A DNA stretch of 64,000 nt from Psychromonas algicola (GTDB lineage: Bacteria; Pseudomonadota; Gammaproteobacteria; Enterobacterales; Psychromonadaceae), in assembly GCF_004378355.1 (NCBI RefSeq), contig NZ_SNUB01000012.1, positions 1 through 64,000 on the forward strand. The letters run 5' to 3'. Every line of letters starts with the position of its first letter. Position 1 is the first letter of the stretch. The translations under genes were made by a program, and so were the position numbers. The notes below the pieces were generated by a model. It was given only the letters and a program-made list of their open reading frames with translations, did no database searches and was not told the DNA's origin. Shown here one piece after another: positions 1 through 9,121 of this stretch.

Positions 1-111
1 GCACAATTTAAGTTGGAGGGAAAACGTGAGCGAAGTTATCCGAGGTGTTTAAAAGCGTCTAAAAATCGATATCCAGTGGCGAAAAGTAAATATGCCGTTC
101 ACCTTAAGTGA
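1..111 (+). CDS. Possible C-terminal tail of a transposase (partial, 5' end outside window)
   Basis: Frame 1 is open from the first base to a TGA at 109-111 and encodes 36 residues rich in Arg, Lys and Pro, including RSYPRCLKASKNRYP and ending AVHLK. A basic end with this R-x-x-P-R and R-Y-P spacing resembles the C-termini I associate with IS4-type DDE transposases. That is family memory and not a search. No catalytic residues are inside the window. The stop codon lies in the right arm of a strong inverted repeat (92-118), which would fit an element end or a shared terminator. It could also be an unrelated gene tail or a chance open frame. Confidence 0.35.
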   Translation, partial: AQFKLEGKRERSYPRCLKASKNRYPVAKSKYAVHLK

Positions 112-118
112 ACGGCAT
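92..118 (-). terminator. Hairpin downstream of potD
   Basis: A perfect 11-bp inverted repeat, ATGCCGTTCAC at 92-102 and GTGAACGGCAT at 108-118, has a 5-nt loop. Read on the minus strand it lies about 30 bp after the potD stop and is followed by a modest T-rich tract, as in an intrinsic terminator for the pot operon. It also overlaps the end of the plus-strand open frame that enters from the left, so it could belong to a mobile-element end instead. Confidence 0.55.
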
Positions 119-150
119 TACTCAAAGGAGCGGTTTTTATTGCTGTTAAA

Positions 151-1182
151 TTATGATTTTGATTGTTTCAACATTTGCCAATATTTTTCATAAATAGCAT
201 TCGCCTCACCTAAATCACGATGGTAAGTTCCTTTTTTAATCACATCAGCTGGCGGAACGACCATTGGGTTATTACGCATTTCCTCACTTAATAAAGAAAT
301 AGTCGCTTTATTAGGTGTTGAATTACCCACTTCCTCTAATATAGTTTTTCCAATATCAGCACGCAATATGTAGTCGATAAGCTTATGCGCATTTTCAACA
401 TTCTCTGCACCTTTAGGGATAACTAAACTATCTACCCAAAGTGTTACACCTTCACTTGGATAAACATATTCCATGGTGCCCATTTCGCGTTGAGCCATAT
501 ACGTTTCACCATTCCACATAACGCCAATAGGTACGTTACCTTGGATAAATGGAAGTTTAGGCGAATCAGATAAAAACAGTTTTACGTTAGGTAATAATTC
601 TACCAAGGCTTCATAAGCTTGACGGATTTCATCTTCATTTGTTGTATTGTTTTCAAAGCCTTTAACTTTTAATGCCATGACAAAAATATCACGAACATCG
701 TCTAGTAATAGAAGCTGATCTTTAAATTCAGGCTTCCACAGATCTTTCCATGATGTTATTGATTTCGCATCTATCTCATCAGTGTTAACGGCAACAGCAG
801 TACTCCCCCAAAGGTAAGGAACGCTATATTTATTATCAGGATCGTAAGCTTGATTTAATAAATTAGGGTCAATATTACCCAAGTTTTTTAATTTGGACTT
901 ATCAATCGTTTGAATTAAATCTGCACGCTTCATACGTTCAATAAAATAAGTCGTCGGGACAGCTAAATCATAACCTTTACCATTCACTAATTGTAATTTA
1001 GCAAACATCGTTTCATTGCTATCAAAAGTAGCCACTTCCACTTTAATGCCAGTTTCTTTAGTAAATGATTTTAATACTTGATCTGGAATGTAATCAGCCC
1101 AGTTATACAAAACCACTTTTTCTTGCGCAACCACTGAAAAACTAATCAGCATTGTTGCTGTAAGTGTTAACCATTTTTTCAT
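151..1182 (-). CDS. potD: Polyamine ABC transporter periplasmic binding protein (PotD/PotF family)
   Basis: 343 residues, normal for PotD/PotF. Residues 1-20 form a signal peptide (MKKWLTLTATMLISFSVVAQ, predicted cleavage after VVA-Q). The mature protein begins with the family-typical VVLYNWADYIPDQVLKSF and has a Venus-flytrap layout with WGSTAVAVNTD in the middle. It should bind spermidine or putrescine in the periplasm and deliver it to PotBC. I chose the ATG at 1182 over an in-frame TTG two codons upstream: it follows AGGAAG at good spacing and its ATGA overlaps the potC stop, so the two genes look translationally coupled. Last gene of the potABCD operon. Sequence alone does not say which polyamine is preferred. 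Confidence 0.9.
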   Translation of the reverse strand: MKKWLTLTATMLISFSVVAQEKVVLYNWADYIPDQVLKSFTKETGIKVEVATFDSNETMFAKLQLVNGKGYDLAVPTTYFIERMKRADLIQTIDKSKLKNLGNIDPNLLNQAYDPDNKYSVPYLWGSTAVAVNTDEIDAKSITSWKDLWKPEFKDQLLLLDDVRDIFVMALKVKGFENNTTNEDEIRQAYEALVELLPNVKLFLSDSPKLPFIQGNVPIGVMWNGETYMAQREMGTMEYVYPSEGVTLWVDSLVIPKGAENVENAHKLIDYILRADIGKTILEEVGNSTPNKATISLLSEEMRNNPMVVPPADVIKKGTYHRDLGEANAIYEKYWQMLKQSKS

Positions 1183-1955
1183 TTCCAACTTCCTCTTTTA
1201 CGCAGTAATAGCTGCGATATCACAATTAAAACTACCGAACCTACAAATAGTAAGGTAGAAATAGCATTAACCTCTGGCGAGACACCAACACGCACCATGG
1301 AATATATTTTTAGAGGTAATATTTCATAGCCTGGTCCCGTTACAAAGGAACTTACAATCACATCATCTATTGATAACGTGAAACTTAATAACCAACCAGA
1401 TGCTACTGCAGGCAGTATCATTGGTAAGATAACTTTACTAAACACTTGCCATTCATTTGCACCTAAATCACGTGCAGCTTCCGTTACCGACATGTCCATG
1501 CCTTTTAAACGAGAAAAAACACTAATGATCACAAAGGGCAAACAAAAGGTAATGTGGGCAATTAATAACGAGATATAACCTAACTCAATCCCTAATGTTA
1601 TAAATAAAATAAGCAATGCAATTGCCATTACAATATCCGGAGTCAACATAGTCACAAACACTAATGAAGAAACCGCTCCTTTACCGTAAAAACGGTAACG
1701 TTGTAATGCCACTGCAGCTAACGTTCCAATGACAGTTGCCGCTGTTGCGCTTGTTAATCCAACTTGCAAAGTGTGCCAACCTGCTTGCATTAACGAGTCG
1801 TTCTCAAATAACTTTTCATACCAGTTAAAAGTAAACCCATTCCATTTATTGCCATAACGAGAGGCATTAAAAGAGTTAACCACTAAAATCATAATCGGCG
1901 TGTACACGTAAAGCAGTACCAACCCAATAAAACCTAATTTAAAAATTCGAGTCAT
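1179..1955 (-). CDS. potC: Polyamine ABC transporter permease PotC
   Basis: 258-residue inner-membrane permease with about six hydrophobic segments. The conserved ABC-permease EAA loop, EAARDLGANEWQVFSKVILP, sits near residues 172-191 and should dock on the PotA ATPase. It pairs with PotB to form the channel for spermidine or putrescine import. The start is the ATG at 1955, preceded by GGAGG five bases upstream; a longer reading from a TTG at 1991 is possible but has no ribosome site. The gene overlaps potB by 17 bp and potD by 4 bp, so all four pot genes are tightly coupled. Confidence 0.92.
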   Translation of the reverse strand: MTRIFKLGFIGLVLLYVYTPIMILVVNSFNASRYGNKWNGFTFNWYEKLFENDSLMQAGWHTLQVGLTSATAATVIGTLAAVALQRYRFYGKGAVSSLVFVTMLTPDIVMAIALLILFITLGIELGYISLLIAHITFCLPFVIISVFSRLKGMDMSVTEAARDLGANEWQVFSKVILPMILPAVASGWLLSFTLSIDDVIVSSFVTGPGYEILPLKIYSMVRVGVSPEVNAISTLLFVGSVVLIVISQLLLRKRGSWK

Positions 1956-2811
1956 TGATGCCTCCTTCACGGTTAGACATTTTAGTTGCACGGTAATAAA
2001 GCCAAAGCATGAAAGATAATAATAAAATCATTAAAACACTCAGAGCAGCACCAAAAGGCCAATCTCGTGTTTGGATAAATTGATTTTTTATCACATTACC
2101 TAATAAAGCATGCTTTGAACCGCCTAATAAATCAGATACAAAGAACATCCCCATAGCAGGTAAAACAACCATCAAGAACCCAGCAATAATTCCAGGCAAA
2201 GTTAATGGTAAAGTAATACGCAACAAACGCTGTTTTGTGGTTGCACCTAAGTCTTTAGCTGCATCAAGTAATCTAAAATCCAGCCTTTCCATAGAAGAAT
2301 AAATAGGCAGAATCATAAAAGGTAACAGGATGTAACTTAATCCAAATATCACTGCAAATTGGCTGTACAACATATCCAATGGTTTATCTATCAATCCAAT
2401 AAATTGAAGTGCTTCATTAATCAGCCCTTTTTTGCCTAATAAAAACTGAATCGCATAAATACGCACCAATGAATTAGTCCAAAATGGCACAATCAATAAG
2501 AACAGCACAATGCCACGCCAACGTTGTGGTAATCCCATCAAACACATTACAAAAGGGTAAGCTACCATTAAGCAGATCACCGCAGTGATCATGGACATTG
2601 ATAACGAATCCCATAACAACGCAATAAAATTAGGATCAAAAACACTTTCCCAACCCGCTAAACTAAACTCAAATTTAATTAAAAAATCGACATCACGAGT
2701 TAAAAAACTGACCACTAATACCATTAAGCTTGGCACTAAAACAAACAATGCCAGCCAGCTTGTTGCTAGGCCAATTGCCCAAAAACGGAACTGGTTAAAT
2801 TGTTTGTTCAT
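1939..2811 (-). CDS. potB: Polyamine ABC transporter permease PotB
   Basis: 290-residue permease, similar in length to E. coli PotB. It has an N-terminal membrane segment (about residues 11-35), a cluster of further membrane helices and an EAA-type loop ([20 protein letters not shown], near residues 183-202) for contact with the ATPase. With PotC it forms the transmembrane path of the polyamine importer. It starts with ATG at 2811 inside the 3' end of potA (17-bp overlap) and its own end overlaps potC by 17 bp, so the operon is read potA-potB-potC-potD. Confidence 0.92.
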   Translation of the reverse strand: MNKQFNQFRFWAIGLATSWLALFVLVPSLMVLVVSFLTRDVDFLIKFEFSLAGWESVFDPNFIALLWDSLSMSMITAVICLMVAYPFVMCLMGLPQRWRGIVLFLLIVPFWTNSLVRIYAIQFLLGKKGLINEALQFIGLIDKPLDMLYSQFAVIFGLSYILLPFMILPIYSSMERLDFRLLDAAKDLGATTKQRLLRITLPLTLPGIIAGFLMVVLPAMGMFFVSDLLGGSKHALLGNVIKNQFIQTRDWPFGAALSVLMILLLSFMLWLYYRATKMSNREGGINDSNF

Positions 2812-3907
2812 ATGGCAATACCACTTCCCAACCTGTTATCCATTGTAATGCGACTTTTTGACCTAAACGGTAATCAAAGTCAGGATCATCTTCATCAAAG
2901 AACTCACTCGCAATCACATTAGTTCCACTTGATAAACGGATATAGGAATCCAATGTTTTACCTTTATAGTTACATTCGTGAATATGCCCTTCGATATGCA
3001 CAGTTCCTTCGGCTAATTGCGGCTTGGTTAAACGCACATCTTCAGGACGTAACAACACATGCACTTTATCGTCAGCAACAAAAGGATGATCCGTTTGTAC
3101 AACCCAATCAGCACCTTCAGCTAATACTTCAACATGTTTATCATCAATTCGACGTACAACATGCCCATCAAATTGGTTAATTTCACCAATAAAACGTGCA
3201 ACAAATAAATTAATCGGCGTTTCATATATTTCACGCGGCGTACCAATTTGCTGCACTTTGCCTTTGTTCAATACCACGATACGGTCAGACATTGATAACG
3301 CTTCTTCTTGATCATGTGTGACATAAACAAAAGTAATATTTAACTGACGTTGTAAACGTTTTAATTCTATTTGCATTTCTTGACGTAGCTTGTAATCAAG
3401 CGCACTTAAAGACTCATCAAGTAATAATAAACGAGGGCGATTCACTACCGCGCGAGCAATTGCAACACGCTGTTGTTGACCACCAGATAATTGGTCAGGT
3501 TTACGCTGAGCAAAACTTTCTAAGCGCACCATACTCAATGCTTCAAGTACTCTTTCATTAATCTCGGCTTTAGGCACTTTATGCATTAACAAACCAAAGG
3601 CAATATTGTCATAGACACTCATATGAGGAAATAAAGCGTAACTTTGGAACACCGTATTCACAGGGCGATGTTCAGCCTTAAGAATAGAGATATCGTTTTC
3701 ATCAAGCATTACTTGCCCTTGGTCTTCTTTCTCAAAGCCAGCAATAATACGTAACACAGTGGTTTTTCCACAGCCCGATGGCCCCAATAGGGTTAAGAAC
3801 TCACCATCGTAAATAGTAAGATCTAGCGTGTCTAACACTGTGTTATCTGCATAGGTTTTACTTACCCCGCGCAGTTGTAAAAGAGGTTTACACTCAGTCA
3901 CATGCAA
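2795..3907 (-). CDS. potA: Polyamine ABC transporter ATP-binding protein PotA
   Basis: 370-residue ATPase. The N-terminal nucleotide-binding domain has Walker [10 protein letters not shown] (residues 42-50), the signature LSGGQQQR (140-147), Walker B LLLLDE ending near 165, and the switch His in VTHDQEEA. The C-terminal third is a TOBE-like regulatory domain, as in PotA and other CUT1-like importers. It powers uptake of spermidine/putrescine through PotBC from PotD. It is the first gene of the operon, so the operon promoter should lie within the roughly 450 bp upstream. PotA rather than another CUT1 ATPase is supported by the linked potBCD genes. Confidence 0.92.
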   Translation of the reverse strand: MHVTECKPLLQLRGVSKTYADNTVLDTLDLTIYDGEFLTLLGPSGCGKTTVLRIIAGFEKEDQGQVMLDENDISILKAEHRPVNTVFQSYALFPHMSVYDNIAFGLLMHKVPKAEINERVLEALSMVRLESFAQRKPDQLSGGQQQRVAIARAVVNRPRLLLLDESLSALDYKLRQEMQIELKRLQRQLNITFVYVTHDQEEALSMSDRIVVLNKGKVQQIGTPREIYETPINLFVARFIGEINQFDGHVVRRIDDKHVEVLAEGADWVVQTDHPFVADDKVHVLLRPEDVRLTKPQLAEGTVHIEGHIHECNYKGKTLDSYIRLSSGTNVIASEFFDEDDPDFDYRLGQKVALQWITGWEVVLPYEQTI

Positions 3908-4371
3908 TATTCCAAATATCGAGCCATATCGGCTGTTAAAATAATCTTAAGCAGTTGCTTAAGCCTTGTTTTCTCTAGTAAATTTAACGACGTATAAAAA
4001 CGCAGCATGTGTGTTTTAAGCCATATTTATCTAGTCATATTTTGATCGGACGGATTATTGGTGAATAAGGCATCTAGGTCTATCAAATTATTTTTATCAT
4101 CTTGATAAATAAAAGTGACCAGTGAATAAAAGAGTCATTTAAAGGGGGATTATTGAGCAAGCTAAAATCGATAAAGTGCCGAATACACTGGTTTTATTTG
4201 ATTGCTTTAGAAGAGATATTGAAGTTAGTTGAGACGGGAAATAATTTAAAAAAGAAAATTTTTTAATAAAAATAATATCCGCCAATAAAAAAGGCTTAGA
4301 AAATTATGCAAAACATAACTTAGTAAGCCCTTGCCGCGATAAAAATTTTAATAAGCTTAAAATAAAAGGTC
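3908..4371. other. Intergenic region between paeA-like gene and potA
   Basis: 464 bp with no clear gene. It holds the paeA-side terminator hairpin at 4287-4329 and presumably the potA promoter, which I cannot place with confidence. One tiny plus-strand frame (4153-4266, 37 codons, TTG start) has a striking AGGGGG ribosome-site-like sequence just upstream, but its product matches nothing I recognise. Confidence 0.6.
4287..4329 (-). terminator. Terminator after paeA-like gene
   Basis: On the minus strand GGCTTA (from 4329) pairs with TAAGCC (4293-4298), with an inner TTATG/CATAA pairing, and is followed by a run of six T residues. It sits about 45 bp past the stop of the CBS-domain gene and ahead of the pot operon, separating the two transcription units. 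Confidence 0.65.
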
Positions 4372-5658
4372 TTAATTCTTTACCTTCATTTTAGTCACTA
4401 AAACTTGTTCTACGCGAACACCTTCTAGGTCTAACACTTCAAACTTATAACCTTGATGAATAAAATTGTCTGTACGTTTTGGTAAGCGTTTTAAAATGTA
4501 AATCATAAACCCTGCGATGGTTTCGTATTGATTACGTTCAGGAAGATCTTCAATATCGAGGCTACGCATTACGTCGTTAATAGGTGTTAAGCCTTCTATT
4601 AACCATGATGCTTCATCCCTCTGCACAATTTGCTCTTCATCTTGTGGCGTGATCAATTCCCCCATAAAACTACTTAACAAATCTTTAACTGTAACGATAC
4701 CAACCACAGTCGCGTATTCGTTAACAATGACAGCAAAAGGCTGAGTCGCCACTTTGAATGCGTTTAATGCTTCAGATAAGGTTAGCGTTTCAGGTAGATA
4801 GAAAATATCTTTATCAATCTGTGTTGGGTTAATTTGTGCAAGTTCACCTTTAAGTACCAAACGTAAAATCTCTTTGGATTCAATGCTACCCTGAATTTTA
4901 TCTAAGCCACCGTCACACACTAAAAAATCATTATGTGGTTGTTCTATGATTTTTTGGCTTATATCGTCACTGCTATCATCTAAATCAAAATATATAATTT
5001 GATCGCGCGGTGTCATCGCACTACCAATAGTACGCAGCTCTAAATCAAATACATTACCAATCAATTGATATTCTTGTTTTTGCAAACTACCGTCTTCTGC
5101 GCCAGCATCCATCATGGCAACAATATCTTCAGTAGTCACTAATTCAGTACGCTCTGTTGGGAAATTAAGTAGGCGTAACATAATATTGGTTAATCCGTTA
5201 AATAAAAAAACGGCTGGCATTAATAAAAAGGTTATCCAGCGCATTAACGACACAATTCGTAATGCAACAGCTTCAGGCATAATAATGGCGAGTCGTTTAG
5301 GTAATAAGTCAGCAAACAAAATAAATAAAGAGGTCAAACAAATAAATGATAGGGTAAAACTAATTTCACTTAATAAAGGGCCTTGATAAAATAAGCTTAT
5401 CATTTGTCGAATATAAGGTGTGAGAGCTTGCTCACCGATAATTCCACCCAGAATTGAAATACCGTTTAACGCAATTTGCATCATCGCAAAAAAGTTACCC
5501 GGTTGCTGCTGTAGCTTGATCACTTCAAGCGCTTTTAAGCTCCCTTCGTCGGCCATAACTCGTAATTTTATTTTTCTCGCCGCAGCAATTGAAATTTCAG
5601 ACATCGCAAATATAGCACCAGCTACAATTAACAAAACAATACTTAATACATCACTCAT
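4372..5658 (-). CDS. paeA: CNNM/CBS-domain membrane protein, PaeA (YtfL)-type polyamine exporter candidate
   Basis: 428 residues. The N-terminal CNNM (DUF21) membrane domain spans about residues 1-190, with EISIAAARKIKLRVMADEG near its start. A CBS pair follows (about 205-340; MTPRDQIIYFDL, NEYATVVGIVTVKDLL), then a C-terminal CorC/HlyC domain. Colinear motifs such as SEISIAA, NGISILGGI and ILFADLLPKRL match E. coli YtfL, renamed PaeA after genetic work linking it to cadaverine/putrescine export. I place the start at 5658 because AAAGG precedes it at good spacing; the frame could extend upstream to 5763. The location next to potABCD supports a polyamine role. Other CorC-family proteins are tied to Mg/Co, so substrate is inferred. 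Confidence 0.75.
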   Translation of the reverse strand: MSDVLSIVLLIVAGAIFAMSEISIAAARKIKLRVMADEGSLKALEVIKLQQQPGNFFAMMQIALNGISILGGIIGEQALTPYIRQMISLFYQGPLLSEISFTLSFICLTSLFILFADLLPKRLAIIMPEAVALRIVSLMRWITFLLMPAVFLFNGLTNIMLRLLNFPTERTELVTTEDIVAMMDAGAEDGSLQKQEYQLIGNVFDLELRTIGSAMTPRDQIIYFDLDDSSDDISQKIIEQPHNDFLVCDGGLDKIQGSIESKEILRLVLKGELAQINPTQIDKDIFYLPETLTLSEALNAFKVATQPFAVIVNEYATVVGIVTVKDLLSSFMGELITPQDEEQIVQRDEASWLIEGLTPINDVMRSLDIEDLPERNQYETIAGFMIYILKRLPKRTDNFIHQGYKFEVLDLEGVRVEQVLVTKMKVKN

Positions 5659-5953
5659 CTTTTTACCTTTGATGATAATAGAACTAACACTACTTATGAT
5701 CACACTTAAGTGAATCATTAACCGTTTTAAAGCGTATAAAAACAGGCGCATTATAGAGTGCAATTTCAGTTCAACAATGCTTATTTTTCAAAATAACATT
5801 TTAAATAATAAACAACTTTTTAATTGCTTGAATATAAAAATGAAATTAACATAACGCTCTTTCACACTTGACTTATCATTGATTTAATCAACTATTTACC
5901 CTCGCATTATTAACGGTAGTTATTTCAAGCTACTGTATCAATCAAGATAAAAT

Positions 5954-6316
5954 ATGAAAAACATGAATATGATGTTCGACTCTGTTGTTTTAACATTTAC
6001 ATTAACAGGTTGTGTAGTCACTTCTAACTTAACTGAAGATCAAAAAGCAGATTTAGTATCTTATCAAACACAATTAGCAAAGGTCTGTGTTGAATACGAA
6101 AAATGAAAAGGTGAGAGTGATGCTAGATGTCAGAATAATGCTGAACACACAACTGAAGTCATGCAAAAGTATTACTTGTAATAGAATGAAGATAATATAA
6201 TTAAAAGTTGTAAAAATGTAAGCGCCGATGCTTACACGGAGTGTCTAAAAACACTCCAAAATAGCCATTATGTAGACTCAATTAATGAGTTAATTGAAAA
6301 AACTTATCTTCTATAA
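5954..6316 (+). pseudogene. Decayed small lipoprotein gene with in-frame stops
   Basis: Starting at ATG 5954 the frame encodes a lipoprotein signal with a lipobox (LTGC, Cys at residue 20). After 50 codons it meets a TGA (6104-6106). The same frame then continues with protein-like sequence (KGESDARCQNNAEHTTEV) to TAA-TAG at 6179-6184, and again (KSCKNVSADAYTECLKTLQN) to TAA at 6314-6316. The spaced Cys residues fit one ancestral product of about 120 residues. No frameshift is needed, only the stops. Alternatively, only the 50-residue lipoprotein at 5954-6106 is made today. I do not recognise the family. It converges on the chemoreceptor gene. Confidence 0.55.
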
Positions 6317-6411
6317 CAAAAAAGAAGTGAAGATAACGATGATTTTGTTGTTTCTCGCCCTCTTTAAATAAAAACAACTCTAAAATAGATTTAAAATCTA
6401 GGGTTTGTTAA

Positions 6412-6447
6412 GAGAAAAAACTCAATATAGTAGATATTGAGTTTTTA
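6412..6447. terminator. Bidirectional terminator between lipoprotein remnant and chemoreceptor
   Basis: Perfect 9-bp stem ACTCAATAT (6420-6428) and ATATTGAGT (6434-6442) with a 5-nt loop, A-run on the left and T-run on the right, so it can end transcription from both sides. It lies between convergent genes, about 20 bp after the chemoreceptor stop. Confidence 0.75.
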
Positions 6448-6466
6448 ATTAAAAGCCAAAGCCGTT

Positions 6467-8383
6467 TTAAAGCTTAAACTGACCTATAATATTACCAAGA
6501 TTTTCATTAATTTTAGCAATATGATGGACCTCTTCATTTTGCCATTGGGCAATATCCGACAGAGTTTCTACCATGCCATGTAATTCAGTAATATTTTCAC
6601 TAACCATTTGAATCACTCTATTTTGTTCATCTGCCGAACTAGAAATCTCAGTATTCATATCACTGATACCAGCAACATGTTCACTCAATGCTTGCAGTAT
6701 TTTAGAAACAGACTCAGCATGCTCAACGGTTGTTTCACAAGTACTTTGTGTTCCATTAATCGCCGACACAACATTTGACGCCTCACCCTGTAAGCCATTG
6801 ATAGCATTACCTATCTCAGTTGTGCTAGTTTGAGTGCGATTAGCTAATGCTCGAACTTCATCTGCAACAACAGCAAAACCACGCCCTTGTTCACCAGCCC
6901 TTGCTGCTTCTATAGAAGCATTCAATGCTAAAAGGTTAGTTTGTTCAGCTATGGCGCCTATAACTTCGACTATTGACTGGATACCTACTGTTTTTTGATC
7001 CATTTTTTTTACATCATCAGCTGCTTTTAATATTTCAGAAGCTAAAGTTAAGATTTGGTCCTGTGCTTTTTCAAGCATGCTATTAGCATCATTAGTGTTA
7101 TTTTTAGCATCCATCGCTGAGCTTGCAGCAGACGTTGAATTGTCAGCAACCAAACTAGCAGAGGATGAAAGTTCCTCTACCGCGGTCACTATTTGATCTG
7201 TTTCAGAAGCATGCTGAGCTAAAACAGAGGAATTTTTTTCACTTTGTAAGTAGATTTTTTTAACACTTACCGTAAATTGTTCCGTTGAATTTTTCACTTC
7301 TTTCATCATCACTTGAAGCTGCTCTATAAAGCGATTGATACCTGATGCAATTTGACTAATATCATCATTCGAATGTACTTCTAAACGCTGTGTTAAATCA
7401 CCATTGCCTTGCGATAAACCAGTAATTAACTCTCGAAGGGATAAAATAGGTTTGTAAATAAAATGCAAGCTTAATAACAATAGAGTTAATGAAATTACCG
7501 TTGTGACACATAATATGAGAAGTAATTGTTCAGTTGCCTCAGCAACGGGCGCAAACACTTTATCTCGCTCAACAACAACAAAGAAATTCCATTGTCCATC
7601 ATTAACTAAAGGCATTTTCTCTATCATAAATAGTAAATTTTTGCCATGCATTACACGCTCTGCTACCAAACTTTCAGAAGACATTAAGTCCTGTAAAAAG
7701 TTATATATTGAAGAGTCTTCGATATACTCTTTAGGTACTACTTCTTCCATTGTAGATGCAATGATCAAACCACTTTTGTCCGTTACAAAATTAATAACAC
7801 CTTCATCTTCTGTAATACTTTCTAAACGAGACTGTAAATTACTAAAGCGCACATCAGCGGTTAACACGCCATTTAGTAATGTATGAGATACCGCTAATAT
7901 TGGATCACCACTTTTTGTAAAGAAAGGTTTACTATGAGATAAACCAGGAGAGGCTTTACTTTCTTTATACCAAGGACGGGTTCTTGGATCATATTTAGAA
8001 GTAATCCCAACACCACCAGGGAAAGTTTTACTCGATGGTTTTGATACGTACGAAGTACCATCTTCAAAGCCCATCGTTAATTTAGAAACATTACTTGCTT
8101 TCGCTGAAATCATTAATGCAGAAGGATAATCACTAGGCCCATACTTTTCCTTGATAAAAAGTTCTGAAACGGATGTTACTGTTTCTTCAGCCCTTTTAAA
8201 TACAGACAAGATACTATCTGCTTCTTCACTAACCATATAACGCAGGTCACTAATAACATTTTCAGTTACTTGTTCTTTTATCATTTTATAAGAAAAAATT
8301 GCAGCAACTGATAATGAAAGCAACAAGACTAATGCTACTGTAATGATTAAATTCCCTTTAAAGCCTTGGTTAAAATGCTTCAT
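6467..8383 (-). CDS. Methyl-accepting chemotaxis protein with dCache sensor
   Basis: 638 residues. One membrane segment near residues 10-30, a periplasmic region of about 250 residues with dCache features ([22 protein letters not shown] and [11 protein letters not shown]), a second membrane segment near 285-310, a HAMP domain (about 312-365) and a long coiled-coil signalling domain. The kinase-contact tip is clear: [20 protein letters not shown] followed by [15 protein letters not shown]. It should sense a small extracellular ligand, often an amino or organic acid for this class, and control CheA in the flagellar array. There is no C-terminal NWETF-like pentapeptide. It is a stand-alone gene; no other chemotaxis genes are nearby. 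Confidence 0.92.
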   Translation of the reverse strand: MKHFNQGFKGNLIITVALVLLLSLSVAAIFSYKMIKEQVTENVISDLRYMVSEEADSILSVFKRAEETVTSVSELFIKEKYGPSDYPSALMISAKASNVSKLTMGFEDGTSYVSKPSSKTFPGGVGITSKYDPRTRPWYKESKASPGLSHSKPFFTKSGDPILAVSHTLLNGVLTADVRFSNLQSRLESITEDEGVINFVTDKSGLIIASTMEEVVPKEYIEDSSIYNFLQDLMSSESLVAERVMHGKNLLFMIEKMPLVNDGQWNFFVVVERDKVFAPVAEATEQLLLILCVTTVISLTLLLLSLHFIYKPILSLRELITGLSQGNGDLTQRLEVHSNDDISQIASGINRFIEQLQVMMKEVKNSTEQFTVSVKKIYLQSEKNSSVLAQHASETDQIVTAVEELSSSASLVADNSTSAASSAMDAKNNTNDANSMLEKAQDQILTLASEILKAADDVKKMDQKTVGIQSIVEVIGAIAEQTNLLALNASIEAARAGEQGRGFAVVADEVRALANRTQTSTTEIGNAINGLQGEASNVVSAINGTQSTCETTVEHAESVSKILQALSEHVAGISDMNTEISSSADEQNRVIQMVSENITELHGMVETLSDIAQWQNEEVHHIAKINENLGNIIGQFKL

Positions 8384-8542
8384 AGAACTAAATCTCCATA
8401 TTTATTCAATTATTTATAAAATAATAATATACCTAGATTACAATAACCTAATAATAAACTAATTAGATTTTATTTAATATCATCTAGTTCTCATATCTGC
8501 TTTCCAACACCTTCATAAACATTTTTCCACTAAAAAATAATA

Positions 8543-8576
8543 AAGCCAACTTTTTAAATACTTTAAAAGTTGGCTT
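8543..8576 (-). terminator. Terminator after small secreted protein gene
   Basis: A 12-bp perfect stem, AAGCCAACTTTT (8543-8554) with AAAAGTTGGCTT (8565-8576), is followed on the minus strand by a T-rich tract. It ends the transcript of the small secreted protein about 35 bp after its stop. Confidence 0.75.
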
Positions 8577-8608
8577 ATTGGTTTAGTAGATCGATCGTTC
8601 ACTAATAT

Positions 8609-9004
8609 TTACTCACAAATGGAGTTAATACTACGACTACTTGAAAAATTATTTAAATTAAGTTCATCACGTGCTTTATCCAATAAAGCGTAATCAAATT
8701 TACTTTCAAAATAGATAGAAATAGACAGTTCTGAAGTGCCTTGAGAATAACTATTTGGATTAATAGAAACATCTTGAGACAAGATCTTAAAATTAGCTAA
8801 TTTGTGTTTTTTACTAAAATTATTCAGTTTATCAATTTGCTTTTTATAAACCTCACTGATTTTTTGATCCGAGTTAACGCTAGAAATAAAATAATAACTA
8901 ATACTCATCATTTCAATTTCTTTACATTCTTTTTCTGCTTCAGCAGAAAATCCAACAGCTGGATATAAACTAAGCCCTAAGAGCAACGGCGCAATAAATT
9001 TCAT
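8609..9004 (-). CDS. Small secreted protein of unknown function
   Basis: 131 residues from the ATG at 9004, preceded by AAGGAAAG at good spacing. A 20-residue signal peptide (MKFIAPLLLGLSLYPAVGFS) ends near SA-EAEKEC. The mature part is about 110 residues with a Cys near its start (KECKEIE) and another close to the C-terminus (SINSICE), so one disulfide is possible. Alternating polar/hydrophobic runs such as TSELSISIYFESKFDYALLD suggest a small alpha/beta fold. I do not recognise the family. It lies just downstream of the RND pump genes but has its own terminator, and a link to the pump is unproven. Confidence 0.7.
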   Translation of the reverse strand: MKFIAPLLLGLSLYPAVGFSAEAEKECKEIEMMSISYYFISSVNSDQKISEVYKKQIDKLNNFSKKHKLANFKILSQDVSINPNSYSQGTSELSISIYFESKFDYALLDKARDELNLNNFSSSRSINSICE

Positions 9005-9121
9005 GTTCTTTCCTTTTCTAATAACAATACATGTGAATATTGGCTGAACAATATCAATAGCCATTTACACAGTCAAATAAAACTAAAAATCATCCAAATA
9101 GATACACGTTATAACAGATGA

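Noticed and set aside
7503..7886. Plus-strand frame of 127 codons inside the chemoreceptor gene
   Set aside because: Antisense to the dCache/HAMP region; composition is Ser/Thr-rich as expected from a complement frame.
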